NCBI GenBank assembly: GCA_945957385.1
Contig: CAMFKP010000004.1
Span: forward strand, 1 to 64,000
Source of the DNA: an uncultured Aeromonadaceae bacterium
Lineage (GTDB): Bacteria; Pseudomonadota; Gammaproteobacteria; Enterobacterales; Aeromonadaceae
Reading direction: 5' to 3'
Length of the DNA stretch: 64,000 nt
Part shown: positions 9,393 to 17,337 of the stretch, piece by piece
Layout: each line of letters opens with the position of its first letter
How positions within the stretch are numbered: position 1 is the first letter of the stretch
Translations under genes and position numbers: made by a program
Notes under the pieces: model-generated
What the model saw: the letters and a program-made list of their open reading frames with translations, nothing else
Databases searched by the model: none
What the model was told of the DNA's origin: nothing

Positions 9393-9896
9393 TCATGAGC
9401 CACGCTCTCGGCGTTGCTGCCAGATATGTAGTGCCGCAATAGAGTCTGGCGTAAACTCCGCCGCCCGCTGCTCAATTTCCTGTTCTGACATCATCAACAC
9501 AGCTTCCACCTCACTCTGCTGCAAGGTTAATTCGCCGTCGTAGTGACAACTGAACAGGCTGGCCCATACCCGATTCTGCTCGTTGACCAACCAGGCATCT
9601 CCCCAGGCGGTCAACTCGGTATCGCGGATCCCCATCTCCTCCTCCAACTCGCGCAAGGCGCTGGGCAAAATGGCCTCCCCCGCCTGAACCACGCCACCAC
9701 AGCAAGCATCCAGCATGCCGGGACAGTAATCCTTGATCAGGGTTCTGCGCTGGACGTAGAGTCGAGAATTCGAGTCGATGATGAAGATATAACTGGCGCG
9801 GTGAGGAAGATGTTCACGCCGCATCTGACTTCGCGGTACTGTTGCGATCACACGGTTCTGCTCATCGACCCAATCAACCCACTCTTCCTGATGCAT
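9393..9896 (-). CDS. yfcD: Nudix hydrolase, YfcD family
   Basis: 167 residues with a complete Nudix box (pattern G-x5-E-x7-REUxEExGU) at about 67-89, seen as GVVQAGEAILPSALRELEEE followed by MGI, so Mg2+-dependent cleavage of a nucleoside-diphosphate-linked substrate is expected. The start EWVDWVDEQNRVI, the VQRR and PGMLDA motifs, and the end EFTPDSIAALHIW match YfcD of E. coli (also near IPP isomerase in fold). The true substrate is not known. The first codons overlap those of the divergent acetyltransferase upstream region, so the two genes share a compact promoter. Confidence 0.88.
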   Translation of the reverse strand: MHQEEWVDWVDEQNRVIATVPRSQMRREHLPHRASYIFIIDSNSRLYVQRRTLIKDYCPGMLDACCGGVVQAGEAILPSALRELEEEMGIRDTELTAWGDAWLVNEQNRVWASLFSCHYDGELTLQQSEVEAVLMMSEQEIEQRAAEFTPDSIAALHIWQQRRERGS

Positions 9897-9975
9897 GCTA
9901 GATCCTCTGCATTTGGCAGCAGATAGCCCATTTTGCTACTATGGCCGCCACTATGACTGCTGTTTCCATGTTGAA

Positions 9976-10458
9976 ATGTTGATTCGCCCCATTCAAGAGC
10001 CCGATTGGGCGCCTATCCTGCGACTGCAGGATGAAGCCTACCACGCGTTAGACCCCGAAAGTGAAGTCGTTCTGAGATCTAAGGTGCAGCTTGGCCCCGA
10101 GACCTGCCTGGTCGCCTGCCAGGCTGAACGGGTGATCGGCTATTGTCTGGCTCATCCTTGGCTCGCCAACGAGCCCGCCAGCCTTTACCAGATTTATCGC
10201 CAACCCAAAGCCGAGGAAGGCCTTTACCTGCACGATATGGTTGTCAGTCCGCAGGCACAAGGACAGGGAGTGGCCGTTCGTTTTCTACAACATCTGGCGC
10301 GGCATGCGAGGACTCACAACTTCAACCGCATAAGCCTGGTGGCGGTGCAAGGCGCCGATCGTTACTGGCTGCGTCATCAGTTCTGTCCTCTGCCTTGTAC
10401 TAAAGATCTCTCGGCCTATGGCCCTGGCGCTGTCTATATGTGCTGTACAGTAAATTGA
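9976..10458 (+). CDS. GNAT-family N-acetyltransferase
   Basis: 160 residues from ATG 9976 (MLIRPIQEPDW). A longer frame from 9895 is open, but it would overlap the yfcD start and adds an un-GNAT-like Cys/His-rich leader. The acetyl-CoA binding motif is visible as LHDMVVSPQAQGQGVAVRFL (motif A with Q/GxGxG/A), followed by the usual beta strand ISLVAVQGADRYWLRHQF. The acceptor is unknown. The C-terminal Cys pair (YMCC) is unusual but has no clear meaning. It ends at a strong bidirectional terminator shared with pitA. Confidence 0.82.
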   Translation: MLIRPIQEPDWAPILRLQDEAYHALDPESEVVLRSKVQLGPETCLVACQAERVIGYCLAHPWLANEPASLYQIYRQPKAEEGLYLHDMVVSPQAQGQGVAVRFLQHLARHARTHNFNRISLVAVQGADRYWLRHQFCPLPCTKDLSAYGPGAVYMCCTVN

Positions 10459-10478
10459 GCCCTGGTTTAATCGCACAT

Positions 10479-10507
10479 AAAAAAACCGGGCCATGGCCCG
10501 GTTTTTT
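10479..10507. terminator. Bidirectional terminator between GNAT gene and pitA
   Basis: Seven A residues, then CCGGGCC-AT-GGCCCGG, then six T residues. It is symmetric, so it provides a U-tract on both strands for the two convergent genes. Confidence 0.92.
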
Positions 10508-10521
10508 GTTGTTGTCGCATA

Positions 10522-11994
10522 TCAGCTGAACAGTTTGATCAATCCGTAGAACATGCCGCCGGCCAACAAGATCGTTGCGGGTAACGTCAGCACCCATGCC
10601 ATCAAAATGTTCTTCACGGTGCCAGACTGCAATCCGGTCCGGTTGGCAACCATGGTCCCGGCCACGGCCGATGACAGCACATGGGTTGTGGAAACCGGCA
10701 TACCGGTGATACTGGCAATCCCGATGGCCGCCGCCGCCGTGATCTGCGCCGCCATGCCTTGCGAATAAGTCATGCCCTTTTGACCAATCTTCTCGCCGAC
10801 GGTCAACACAATCCGCTTCCAGCCGATCATGGTACCGACACCCAGCGCCATGGCCACCGCAATGATCACCCATGTCGGAGCATACTCGGTAGTGAGCGTC
10901 AGGTCCTTGCGCAGACGGGACAAGTCATCCTTATCTTTGCCAGAAACAAAAGGCATCTTGCTGACCTGTTTGGCCGTATCGTCAATACATAACAACAGCC
11001 GACGAACCTGACGACGCCCTTCGACATCCAACTGGTTGTAGTTGGTGATATTTTCTAGGCGCGAAGCCAGTGTCTGGATTTCAGCGACCGTCTGCTTGGT
11101 ATCACACTTGAAAATCGGCGGTAGCGTGTGATTGGCCTCTTTCCCCAACAACATCAGCTCGGAGAGCTGGGCCTGACTCTGCTCATAGAAAGACTGCATG
11201 TGCAGGGCCGCATCGCGGGTACGTGAAATCTGATATGCAGTGCTTTCCAGGTTAACGACAAAGGTTCCAGGAACGATACCGATCAGCACCAGCATGATCA
11301 TACCGATCCCCTTCTGACCGTCATTGGAGCCATGCACGAAGCTGACACCCATTGCCGAAGCAATCAGCGTGAAACGTGTCCAGAATGGCGGGTGCTTTTT
11401 GCCATCTACCAGCTGACGCTCTTCCGGTGTTTTGTGGATCTTGCTGCCAACCCAGATACGCTTGGAGAGCAACAACAACAAGCCTGCAATTACCAGACCC
11501 ACCGTCGGAGAAATAATCAGCGACAACATGATGTCGATGGCTTTTTGGATGTTGATGCCGCTGCTCAATGGGGTATCGGTAATAAACGCATTGGCTGCGC
11601 CGACCCCTAAAATAGCGCCGATCAGAGTATGAGAACTGGATGCCGGCAGCCCCAGGTACCAGGTCCCCAAATTCCACAAGATGGCCGAAGCGAGCAGTGA
11701 AAAGACCATGACAAGCCCGTGGGTCGACGCCACATTCAGTAGCAAATCAACCGGCAGCAGGTGGACAATGGCATAAGCCACCCCCAACCCGCCCAGCATG
11801 ACACCGGCAAAGTTGAAAATACCGGATGCGACGACGGCCATATGGGGCGGCATGGCTTTGGTATAGATGACGGTTGCCACAGCGTTAGCCGTGTCATGAA
11901 AGCCGTTAATGAACTCGTACGCCAGTACGAACAATAACGCCAGAAACAAGCTGATGCCGAGTACAGGACTCAGGCCAGTGAACATGTCTAACAT
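10522..11994 (-). CDS. pitA: PitA-type low-affinity inorganic phosphate/metal-phosphate transporter
   Basis: A 490-residue proton-coupled phosphate symporter (E. coli PitA 499). Both family signatures are present: FINGFHDTANAVATVIYTKA near residue 28 and VSFVHGSNDGQKGIGMIMLV near residue 230. A hydrophilic loop lies between about 270 and 370. The frame is open to 12060, but the start MLDMFTGLSPVLG at 11994 matches PitA. The gene directly follows, on the same strand, a NaPi-type transporter 153 bases upstream. It carries its own upstream gap and ends at a strong terminator. Confidence 0.94.
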   Translation of the reverse strand: MLDMFTGLSPVLGISLFLALLFVLAYEFINGFHDTANAVATVIYTKAMPPHMAVVASGIFNFAGVMLGGLGVAYAIVHLLPVDLLLNVASTHGLVMVFSLLASAILWNLGTWYLGLPASSSHTLIGAILGVGAANAFITDTPLSSGINIQKAIDIMLSLIISPTVGLVIAGLLLLLSKRIWVGSKIHKTPEERQLVDGKKHPPFWTRFTLIASAMGVSFVHGSNDGQKGIGMIMLVLIGIVPGTFVVNLESTAYQISRTRDAALHMQSFYEQSQAQLSELMLLGKEANHTLPPIFKCDTKQTVAEIQTLASRLENITNYNQLDVEGRRQVRRLLLCIDDTAKQVSKMPFVSGKDKDDLSRLRKDLTLTTEYAPTWVIIAVAMALGVGTMIGWKRIVLTVGEKIGQKGMTYSQGMAAQITAAAAIGIASITGMPVSTTHVLSSAVAGTMVANRTGLQSGTVKNILMAWVLTLPATILLAGGMFYGLIKLFS

Positions 11995-12127
11995 AGATAG
12001 TGGACAGGTTAGAGTCGGAAATTGACCGCGGCGAATTATGACAGAAAGATCCGTGAACAAAAGATGACGTTGAATAATTTACCGGTAAAAAAAGCGAATT
12101 CTCACGCCCATTTTTTTATAATTTGGC

Positions 12128-12139
12128 TTGATTAATCAA
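12128..12139. promoter_or_regulatory. Palindrome TTGATTAATCAA upstream of pitA
   Basis: A perfect 12-bp palindrome in the AT-rich gap between the NaPi transporter stop and the pitA start, near a TATAAT-like stretch. It is a possible operator; no regulator can be named. Confidence 0.3.
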
Positions 12140-12147
12140 CAAATCCA

Positions 12148-14028
12148 TTAACTTGGCGTCATTTGCTCCTCTTTTGCCAGCCAAGTTAAAAATTGCTGCA
12201 ATGTCCATTCGCGTTGCTGGCATATTTCAACAAACAGTTGACGAATTGCCTTGATTTGCTGCTTTTGTAAGCGTCGCAATGTTTGAATATCGTTCATCAA
12301 GGTTGCCGCCGTCATTGCATCGAGTTTGTCACTTCTGATCAGCCATTCAATATCTTCACGGTCATGCCGCGACTCCATCTCGATGCGAACTGTTATCTCG
12401 TTGAGTCGTGAATCAATCTGCAGCGAATTACCACACACCTGCGCCAAGTCCTGCAGCGCTTGTTGGAATAACAATATCCGCCGTTGCAATCCGCGATAGC
12501 GGGTGAGCAGCAACTCATCCTCGGACGTCAACATCGTCACCAGATTGGTTTGTAACTGCCGTTCCAGACGCACCGCCTCGGTCAGGCTGCGTGCAATAGA
12601 AACCAACTCGTCGATCCGCGCGACCTGTTCTGCGCTCATTGACGCCTTACATAATGCGGCGAAGCGGATGATCTCCCCAAATAATGGCTTGACCCGTTGT
12701 TGATAGAGCTCAGCCATCGAAGGCAGATCCTCCCCTAAGCCCATGGTATGGGGGTTGGTGTGTCGCAACATCGTCTGCCGTGACAGCCCGAGCATACCGC
12801 GCGCCGTGACATCCTGACACTGATGCAGCAGATGCATCACCTCCCTGAGCAGGGCTTGCTCTGCCGTCGCCGGGTGAGCAGCCACAACCCGATCCAGATA
12901 ACGGGCCTGACTGGCCTGCTTTAGCTTGCCATTATCCGGCCACCATAGTGGGAGTTGTGCTGCCAGCACGTAACGTAATGGCAAGATCCAACTGATAGCC
13001 AGCAGGTTGTAAAGGGTATGGCACAGCGCGATGCGCAACGTGAGATAGGCCTCGGGGATAGCGAGCAGATCGGCCAACAGATCCGCCCCCCAGCGAAATG
13101 GATAGAACAGTCCCAGACATAACAAGGCCGTGATGGACTTAAAACCTAAATCCAGGAATGCCAGCCGCTGCCCCTCGACCGAGGAGTTGAGCGCCCCCAT
13201 CAACACGGGCCCGGTCGCCCCGACATTGACCCCCAGTAGCAACGCCAGCGCATTGTCATAGCTGATCTGACCGGTACTCAGGGCCGCCATCAACAACAGC
13301 AACGCCGCATGGCTGGACTGCAGCACCAACGTGACCAGGGCACCTAACAGCGCGTATAACACTATGCCCTGCCAGCCCGAGACGGCGAGTTGCTGTAACT
13401 GGATTAAATCGGATAACGAGGTAAATCCAAGCCGGATGTAATCAATGCCAAGAAACAAAAAACCCGTCCCCGAGATAATTTGCCCCAAGCCACGGGTCCC
13501 CCAACGCGGCATCGATATCAACAACATGCCAAGCACCAGCAACGGCAGCGCATAATGGCCAATATTGATTTTCAGGCCCCAGGCGGCAATCAACCAACCA
13601 CCGGAGGTGGTTCCCAGGCTGGCGCCAGCCAAAATGCCGATGCTGGCGACAAAATCAATCATCCGCGCCGATAGAAACGAGAGCGTTAACAGGCCCACCA
13701 GAGCACTGGATTGCGTCAATACCGTAGAGAGCAGCCCCAGACCGAAAGCATGGGGCAAGGTTGCCGTCCAGCTACGTAATCCTCGGCGCCAACGTAGCGA
13801 GGCCAGCTGCGAGAACCCTTGCTCCAGGAAAAACATGCCAAACAGGAAAATGGCGATGCCGGCGGCGACTTGCGTGAGGCTGGCATGTTGCTGTAACAGC
13901 CAGAGCAGGCCCATCCCCAGCAGTAAAAGGAGCCAGCCTCTGAGGCGCCCCAACCCACGATTGAGGTTGCCTAAGGGACTGATCAGCCAGATGCGGCCAC
14001 GTCGCGAGAGCACAGGTTTTACGGCCAT
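12148..14028 (-). CDS. Na+/phosphate cotransporter family protein with C-terminal PhoU-like domain
   Basis: 626 residues. The membrane part (about 30-360) has the two inverted-repeat signatures of NaPi-II/NptA-type carriers, LTQSSALVGLLTLSF and LVLQSSHAALLLLMA, plus GVNVGATGPVLMGAL. The C-terminal 230 residues are helical and charged and resemble the PhoU-like domain of bacterial members such as YjbB. The likely role is sodium-linked phosphate transport; in E. coli YjbB the direction is export. ATG 14028 is chosen because AGGA lies eight bases upstream; ATGs at 14037 and 14073 are in frame. It is probably cotranscribed with, or stands beside, pitA, an unusual pairing of two phosphate carriers. 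Confidence 0.88.
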   Translation of the reverse strand: MAVKPVLSRRGRIWLISPLGNLNRGLGRLRGWLLLLLGMGLLWLLQQHASLTQVAAGIAIFLFGMFFLEQGFSQLASLRWRRGLRSWTATLPHAFGLGLLSTVLTQSSALVGLLTLSFLSARMIDFVASIGILAGASLGTTSGGWLIAAWGLKINIGHYALPLLVLGMLLISMPRWGTRGLGQIISGTGFLFLGIDYIRLGFTSLSDLIQLQQLAVSGWQGIVLYALLGALVTLVLQSSHAALLLLMAALSTGQISYDNALALLLGVNVGATGPVLMGALNSSVEGQRLAFLDLGFKSITALLCLGLFYPFRWGADLLADLLAIPEAYLTLRIALCHTLYNLLAISWILPLRYVLAAQLPLWWPDNGKLKQASQARYLDRVVAAHPATAEQALLREVMHLLHQCQDVTARGMLGLSRQTMLRHTNPHTMGLGEDLPSMAELYQQRVKPLFGEIIRFAALCKASMSAEQVARIDELVSIARSLTEAVRLERQLQTNLVTMLTSEDELLLTRYRGLQRRILLFQQALQDLAQVCGNSLQIDSRLNEITVRIEMESRHDREDIEWLIRSDKLDAMTAATLMNDIQTLRRLQKQQIKAIRQLFVEICQQREWTLQQFLTWLAKEEQMTPS

Positions 14029-14111
14029 CGAGTTCATCCTGCGTGTGGAAGCTTCTGTAACCATAACCGGCATCGCTAGCGATTGCTGCTACGTATCCCA
14101 CAGCACGGCGA

Positions 14112-14127
14112 TGTCACTGAGCTGTCA
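14112..14127. promoter_or_regulatory. Candidate PhoB box (two TGTCA repeats, 11-bp period)
   Basis: TGTCA at 14112-14116 and again at 14123-14127, six bases between, is the arrangement of a Pho box. The intervening CTGAGC is not A/T-rich as it should be. The site lies between the NaPi transporter and the divergent small gene at 14204. Confidence 0.3.
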
Positions 14128-14203
14128 AGAACAGTCCACATTTTTGCCATATAGCCTGTTTAGGATGCCCTCGCACTAACTGCTTCATCTGGAGACACTG
14201 GCG

Positions 14204-14413
14204 ATGATCAAGGTATTTCGACTGTTCCACCCGCGGCAGATTGCTCGCTATGTGAAGACTTTTCACCAAGGCATGTTTTTTATTGAAGAGCGCGGCCCTT
14301 TTCGCTTTGAGAACGGCCATGTCTGTTATGAGAGCCATCACGGCACTGCGTGCCTACAATCCATTGCGGAGATTAACCGTCAAGTGCGCGATCTGCGCCA
14401 ATTCCGGCCATGA
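14204..14413 (+). CDS. Small conserved-looking protein of unknown function
   Basis: 69 residues, basic and rich in His and aromatics (MIKVFRLFHPRQIARYVKTF opening; later GPFRFENGHVCYESHH). GGAG sits nine bases before ATG 14204 and the composition is protein-like, so I think it is real, although I do not recognise the family. There is no signal peptide or membrane segment. The two Cys and three nearby His residues (CYESHHGTAC) could bind a metal; that is inference. It is divergent from the NaPi transporter and convergent with the DUF2845 gene. Confidence 0.6.
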   Translation: MIKVFRLFHPRQIARYVKTFHQGMFFIEERGPFRFENGHVCYESHHGTACLQSIAEINRQVRDLRQFRP

Positions 14414-14468
14414 CGACAGCGCCGAGCGGATGGCTTGCCCGGCCCACAACAACATTGATTCACGGTAG

Positions 14469-14801
14469 TTAGTTGCGCGGCCCATCCTCTATTTGTCGGA
14501 TGATGCCGTTTTCCACTGTGACAAACAGATAGAATTTGCCATTCCCCCTGTCATAGGTCCAGCGCTCGCCGGCGGAGACCTGAGTCAGCTCCCCGGTACG
14601 GCTATAAGCGGTACGAGTCAAGGGTTCAACCAGTACCGGCTTGCCACATTTATCGATTAACTTGGCCGTTGAATCCCCTTCGGCAAGCAACGCATTATGA
14701 CAACGCATCGTGCCGGCGGTTGCCGTCGCGGCCAATAGCATCGACAGCAGACTGCCACACCCTATCCAGCGCAACGCGCACACCGTTTTTTGTCGCAGCA
14801 T
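14469..14801 (-). CDS. DUF2845 secreted protein
   Basis: 110 residues with an N-terminal hydrophobic signal (about residues 8-29, GCGSLLSMLLAATATAG). The mature part has the DUF2845 pattern: a paired-Cys small domain MRCHNALLAEGDSTAKLIDKCGKP, then GERWTYDRGNGKFYLFV and a final ENGIIRQIEDGPR. The two Cys probably form a disulfide in the periplasm. Function is unknown in the family. It has its own upstream region and converges with the small gene at 14204. Confidence 0.78.
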   Translation of the reverse strand: MLRQKTVCALRWIGCGSLLSMLLAATATAGTMRCHNALLAEGDSTAKLIDKCGKPVLVEPLTRTAYSRTGELTQVSAGERWTYDRGNGKFYLFVTVENGIIRQIEDGPRN

Positions 14802-14929
14802 GAATTATTCCCCCGTCCACATGCCTATGTTGAGAATATCCGATCTGCCGCGCACAGCGACAATAAATCCCTCAACAACGGCTCAATGAAGCCGATATAA
14901 GAAGCAAGCACTAAGGTTGCGGAGGCATT

Positions 14930-15133
14930 ATGAACATCGAACTACTGCGCCAACATCTGCATCAGGTGTGTCACCAGATCGGAGCCAGCTTTACTCTGGA
15001 GGAAGCCGAAGGTGAAATCCGTGCCTGTATCGTTCACGGCAACAGCTGGCTCAACCTGGTGGAGTACAGTCAGGCGGAACCGGCACTCTGGGAGCATCAG
15101 CTCAACGAGTGGCGGGGACATCTGATAAACTGA
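14930..15133 (+). CDS. Small acidic protein of unknown function
   Basis: 67 residues with a good GGAGG ribosome site seven bases before ATG 14930. It starts MNIELLRQHLHQVCHQIG and is predicted mostly helical and soluble, with no recognisable domain. The next gene starts about 60 bases downstream on the same strand, so the two may be cotranscribed. Confidence 0.6.
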   Translation: MNIELLRQHLHQVCHQIGASFTLEEAEGEIRACIVHGNSWLNLVEYSQAEPALWEHQLNEWRGHLIN

Positions 15134-15191
15134 AGTCCTGATCGCATGTTGTGCTGACTCGATGCCGATCCGAACTGTGGAGCCCCAGCGG

Positions 15192-15824
15192 ATGAAAATG
15201 CCTTACGACAAGAACACACAATCGCATGAACCCCACGCCCATCCCGTGCGGCATGCCGACACGCACATCCCCGCCCCGCCGTCACGACGCATGGTTCTGA
15301 GCATCGGGCTGTTGTTACTGATGGCGGTTGCATTGGGGCTGTTCCCATCGTGGAGTCGCTGGGTACAGCAGCAAAATATCGCCCAAACCCCAGATGGTGC
15401 CGTACGGCTGGGATTGGTGTATCAGGAAAAACTCGTCTCGCTGTTAGTCGTCACCCGGGTGGTGGATAACAGTGAACTGCTGAGAATTGAGACCACTCCC
15501 GATGCGCTCTATCCACAAGCCGTCGAGCATGTACTGCAGGACATCCGCAAAATCAACGACCAGGCGCGCACGCGTCAAGGCGAGGAGTTCAAGCCGGTGC
15601 AATATGAAACGGCCATGTGGAACGATGATATTCGCCTGCAATTGCAGACCCGGGTGATCTATCGCTCTGAGTATCAGGATCAGTTGGCAATCCCGATTCA
15701 ACATAGCGATCGCATTATCAAGAAAGAGGAGGCGGTCATCAGCAAGTTGCTGGATAGCCTCAAGAACTATGGTCCCCAGCAGATGGCACTGTACCGTAAA
15801 GAACACAGTTTTTTGCAACCTTGA
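15192..15824 (+). CDS. Single-pass membrane-anchored protein of unknown function
   Basis: About 210 residues. ATG 15192 is preferred because GGAG lies nine bases upstream; ATG 15162 is in frame but has no ribosome site. A His/Pro-rich, probably cytoplasmic tail of about 33 residues precedes one membrane helix (MVLSIGLLLLMAVALGLF). A C-terminal soluble domain of about 150 residues follows, probably periplasmic, and is rich in polar and charged residues. I recognise no family. It may form a unit with the small gene at 14930 and ends at a strong terminator. Confidence 0.65.
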   Translation: MKMPYDKNTQSHEPHAHPVRHADTHIPAPPSRRMVLSIGLLLLMAVALGLFPSWSRWVQQQNIAQTPDGAVRLGLVYQEKLVSLLVVTRVVDNSELLRIETTPDALYPQAVEHVLQDIRKINDQARTRQGEEFKPVQYETAMWNDDIRLQLQTRVIYRSEYQDQLAIPIQHSDRIIKKEEAVISKLLDSLKNYGPQQMALYRKEHSFLQP

Positions 15825-15830
15825 AACAGA

Positions 15831-15854
15831 ACGGGGGCCCTAGCCCCCGTTTTT
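15831..15854 (+). terminator. Intrinsic terminator before glgC stop
   Basis: ACGGGGGC (15831-15838) pairs with GCCCCCGT (15843-15850), loop CCTA, followed by TTTTT. It is a strong terminator for the plus-strand gene. On the minus strand the tail is weak. Confidence 0.88.
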
Positions 15855-15855
15855 G

Positions 15856-17103
15856 CTAGCCACCGCGTCGGCTGTTTGACACCACCACGATGCCGGAAGG
15901 CGTAATGGTATAACCGGCTCGGGCATCGGCCTCATGGTCGTAACCTATGATGGCTCCATCTTCGATCTGCACCCCCTCGTCGATAATGGCACGACGCACC
16001 CTGGCGCCGCGGCCAATCACCACCCCCTCCAGCAAAATGGCATCCTCAACCAGTGAGTAACTGTTGATCCGGCAGCGCTGCCCCAGCACTGAACGACGAA
16101 CCGTACCACCACTGATGACGCAGCCGCCGCATACGTATGAATCAAAACACTGACCACGGCGGTCGTCGTCATCGAATACGGTTTTCGCCGGCGGTAAATT
16201 GCTCGGCTTGGTCAGGATCGGCCAGCGGTAGTTATACAGATTCAGTTGCGGTGACACGGCCACCAGATCCATGTTGGCCTCGTAATACGAGTCCAGGGTG
16301 CCGACATCTTTCCAGTACCCCTTCTCTTCAGGCGTCATATCCGGGATCTGGTTTTCGTTGAAGTTGTAGGCATACACAGCCCCACCCTGCGCCAGCATCA
16401 TCGGGATCACATGCTTGCCAAAATCGAGATCGGCATAGCGCTTTTTGCCCTCTTTAATCACCTGAATCAGCTTTTGCCGAGAAAAGATGTAGTTACCCAT
16501 CGACGCAAAGCAGGTGTCACGTCCGGGAATACACTGCGGTTGAGCGGGCTTTTCGGCAAACTCCAGCACACGCCCTTGCTCGTCGACGCTGAACACGCCA
16601 AAACGCCGGGCTTCGGCCTGCGGCACCTCCAGCGAGGCGATCGTGATATCCGCCTGACGCGCGCTATGAAAGTCAATCATCTGGCGAATATCCATCTTGT
16701 AGATATGGTCGCCGCCAAACACCGCCACATAATCGGCATCGGAATCTTCGACAAAGCGCAGATAGTGGCTAATGGCATCGGCCGTTCCCTTGAACCACTC
16801 CTCGCCCTCGCTGTTGGTTTCCGGGGAAATGGCCTCGAAATGCTCATCCCAACCGGTCCACTTGTCCCAGGAGTCGCGGATATGTTTATTCAGTTGATAT
16901 GACTTGTACTGGGTCAGGATATAGACGTTTTTGATATTGGAATTGAAGAAGTTGCTGAGCACAAAATCGATAATCTTATACTTGCCGCCAAACGCGACGC
17001 CCGGCTTGGGGCGCGACAGGGTAAGCGGGCTCAGCCGCTCACCTTTACCGCCAGCCAGAACCATGCCGATGGTCTTGCGCGAGACCGGATTGATTGCTGT
17101 CAT
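15856..17103 (-). CDS. glgC: GlgC, glucose-1-phosphate adenylyltransferase
   Basis: Makes ADP-glucose from ATP and glucose-1-phosphate, the committed and allosterically controlled step of glycogen synthesis. The 415-residue protein has the nucleotidyltransferase signature MVLAGGKGERLSPLTLSRPK followed by PGVAFGGKYKIIDFVLSN, the catalytic-domain motifs WFKGTADA and AVFGGDHIYKMD, and a C-terminal left-handed helix domain (VSGGTVRRSVLG-type repeats). The ATG at 17103 follows AAGGGA with six-base spacing. No glgA, glgB, glgP or glgX lies within the window, so this copy is away from any glycogen operon. Confidence 0.95.
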   Translation of the reverse strand: MTAINPVSRKTIGMVLAGGKGERLSPLTLSRPKPGVAFGGKYKIIDFVLSNFFNSNIKNVYILTQYKSYQLNKHIRDSWDKWTGWDEHFEAISPETNSEGEEWFKGTADAISHYLRFVEDSDADYVAVFGGDHIYKMDIRQMIDFHSARQADITIASLEVPQAEARRFGVFSVDEQGRVLEFAEKPAQPQCIPGRDTCFASMGNYIFSRQKLIQVIKEGKKRYADLDFGKHVIPMMLAQGGAVYAYNFNENQIPDMTPEEKGYWKDVGTLDSYYEANMDLVAVSPQLNLYNYRWPILTKPSNLPPAKTVFDDDDRRGQCFDSYVCGGCVISGGTVRRSVLGQRCRINSYSLVEDAILLEGVVIGRGARVRRAIIDEGVQIEDGAIIGYDHEADARAGYTITPSGIVVVSNSRRGG

Positions 17104-17252
17104 TATGTATCCCTTGTGCGTAATTATTCGTGCCAATAAACCCTGAAAACGGTATCAGGGCCAGTACGAGTCTACCGCAGCAAGATGGCGATTCTGCTAA
17201 CTGGATCGGGTTTTTTCAGCAACAGGCATTTCGGTTTCATTTTGTTACGCAC

Positions 17253-17269
17253 CAGGCACGATGTGCCTG
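17253..17269. repeat. Small hairpin CAGGCAC-GAT-GTGCCTG
   Basis: A perfect 7-bp inverted repeat (17253-17259 with 17263-17269) between the putP terminator and glgC. It may be part of the putP 3' end or the glgC promoter region. Confidence 0.35.
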
Positions 17270-17277
17270 AGGCGGCC

Positions 17278-17310
17278 AAAAAGAACGGGCTCCCCGCTGG
17301 CAGCCCGTTC
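17278..17310 (-). terminator. Intrinsic terminator of putP
   Basis: On the minus strand GAACGGGCT (17310-17302) pairs with AGCCCGTTC (17291-17283), followed by TTTTT (17282-17278). It lies 27 bases after the putP stop. Confidence 0.88.
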
Positions 17311-17337
17311 ATTTCGGCACAGATTAGCCGGTAACCA

